DNA of 6,145 bases from Candidatus Berkelbacteria bacterium. Its GTDB lineage: Bacteria > Patescibacteriota > UBA1384 > CAILIB01. The translations under genes and the position numbers were made by a program. A model generated the notes under the pieces. The model saw nothing but the letters and a program-made list of their open reading frames with translations. It was not told the DNA's origin and did not search any database. The stretch is from positions 1-6,145 of the forward strand of contig JAGVEG010000082.1 of the NCBI GenBank assembly GCA_020058355.1, written 5' to 3'. Positions 5,776-6,145 of the stretch are shown here, piece after piece (within the stretch, counting starts at the first letter, position 1; every line of letters begins with the position of its first letter).

Positions 5776-5995
5776 GGCCGAAGAGGAGCTTTACTGGGCC
5801 TGTTGTGTGGCTGCCAAGAAACATGGGAGACAGCATCCGTTTGATTTTAGTGCGGAGATGAACGGACAGCGTGCCAGTATAGCATTCAAGGAGTTTTACG
5901 ATGGCGAATCCATTGAGTACTATACGAATATTGAGCTACCTGGTGCGGTACTGACAATTCCTCATATTGTCTCCGCTATCTACGACTCATGGTAG
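5711..5995 (+). CDS. uncharacterised 94-aa secretory protein F
   Basis: No known family is recognised. The N-terminus is a classical signal peptide: MKRR, a hydrophobic core (ALLLSFMGMLLSP, residues 5-17) and V-A-A before R21, which fits signal peptidase I (small residues at -3 and -1). The mature part would be about 74 aa: a helix with a cysteine pair (C31, C32), a basic stretch (KKHGRQH), and two to three strands (RASIAFKEFYDG, SIEYYTNIELP) followed by a helix ending SAIYDSW. ATG 5711 has AAAGG (5696-5700) ten bases upstream and overlaps the TGA of the 29-aa ORF as ATGA. In order of elements (signal, strand pair, terminal helix) and in the first bases it resembles E. It is followed by its own terminator. 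It probably acts outside the cytoplasmic membrane; its function is unknown. Confidence 0.72.
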   Translation: MKRRALLLSFMGMLLSPVAARKAEEELYWACCVAAKKHGRQHPFDFSAEMNGQRASIAFKEFYDGESIEYYTNIELPGAVLTIPHIVSAIYDSW

Positions 5996-6012
5996 TAGGC
6001 AGGAGCGATTCG

Positions 6013-6045
6013 AAGGGCAGTTCCAGTAGGGACTGCTCTTTTTTT
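6013..6045 (+). terminator. intrinsic terminator after gene F
   Basis: A 12-bp stem (6013-6024 with 6029-6040, including two G-T pairs) closes an AGTA loop and runs into seven T (6039-6045). It starts 17 bases after the stop of gene F and separates F from the second copy of the repeat. Confidence 0.9.
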
Positions 6046-6073
6046 GTGATTGGAATACCTAGTGTATTCTCTG

Positions 6074-6145
6074 GAATCCTGCTACGGTTTTCGCGAGGAG
6101 TCAGAATGTCTTCTCAAGAAAGGTTGTTGGATTATGAAAAGAAGA
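6074..6145 (+). repeat. 72-bp direct repeat, copy 2 (runs to the window end)
   Basis: All 72 bases are identical to 5651-5722 and the match reaches the last base of the window, so the true length is at least 72. The 20 bases before it (6054-6073) still match 13 of the 20 bases before copy 1 (5631-5650), which suggests a longer, diverged homology rather than a sharp edge. Confidence 0.97.
6134..6145 (+). CDS. start of a second F-like gene, cut by the window end
   Basis: Only ATG and three codons (MKRR) are visible, inside the second copy of the repeat, with the same AAAGG site and ATGA context as gene F. The upstream 29-aa-like frame here has an in-frame TAG at 6060-6062 and no start codon after it. 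Only 28 bases separate the preceding terminator from the repeat, with no visible promoter. Whether the gene continues like F or differently cannot be seen. Confidence 0.4.

Noticed and set aside
1..6145. CRISPR array, insertion sequence, rRNA or phage genes
   Set aside because: Apart from the single 72-bp duplication there are no regularly spaced repeats, no transposase or integrase reading frame, and no rRNA-like sequence.

Overview
The window looks like a chromosomal segment from a bacterium with small, tightly packed genes, probably a Candidate Phyla Radiation (Patescibacteria) lineage. That placement is an inference. It rests on a TrmB-type regulator, a stand-alone elongation factor G, and many short orphan genes, and no 16S or other decisive marker is present. 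The standard genetic code fits: TAA, TAG and TGA all end plausible genes.

Layout: (1) 3-194, the C-terminal end of a GNAT N-acetyltransferase on +. (2) 243-746 on -, unknown protein A. (3) 851-1600 on +, a TrmB-family regulator divergent from A across an A/T-rich 104-bp gap with an inverted repeat. (4) 1655-2107 on -, unknown protein B, which by eye resembles A. (5) 2283-4385 on +, fusA (EF-G, 700 aa, all G motifs present), preceded by a structured leader/promoter region. (6) 4464-4760 on -, unknown protein C. (7) 4875-5416 on +, a two-gene module D-E joined by an ATGA overlap. (8) 5625-5995 on +, a second two-gene module of the same design (a 29-aa ORF plus signal-peptide protein F), also joined by ATGA. 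(9) 6074-6145, an exact 72-bp copy of the start of that second module, cut by the window end.

Three hairpins between convergent gene pairs (near 203, 1608 and 4399) have T-runs on both sides and look like bidirectional terminators. The two modules at the right end each have their own + strand terminator. Most genes here therefore appear to be separate transcription units; only D-E and the 29-aa ORF-F pair look cotranscribed and translationally coupled.

The known biology is translation elongation (fusA), one transcriptional regulator and one acetyltransferase. The least explained part is the right end: small upstream ORF, ATGA overlap, small secretory-looking protein, terminator, repeated in tandem, with a perfect 72-bp repeat starting a third unit that has no visible promoter. 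This could be an expanding family of small exported proteins, possibly shuffled by recombination, or partly an assembly effect at a contig end.
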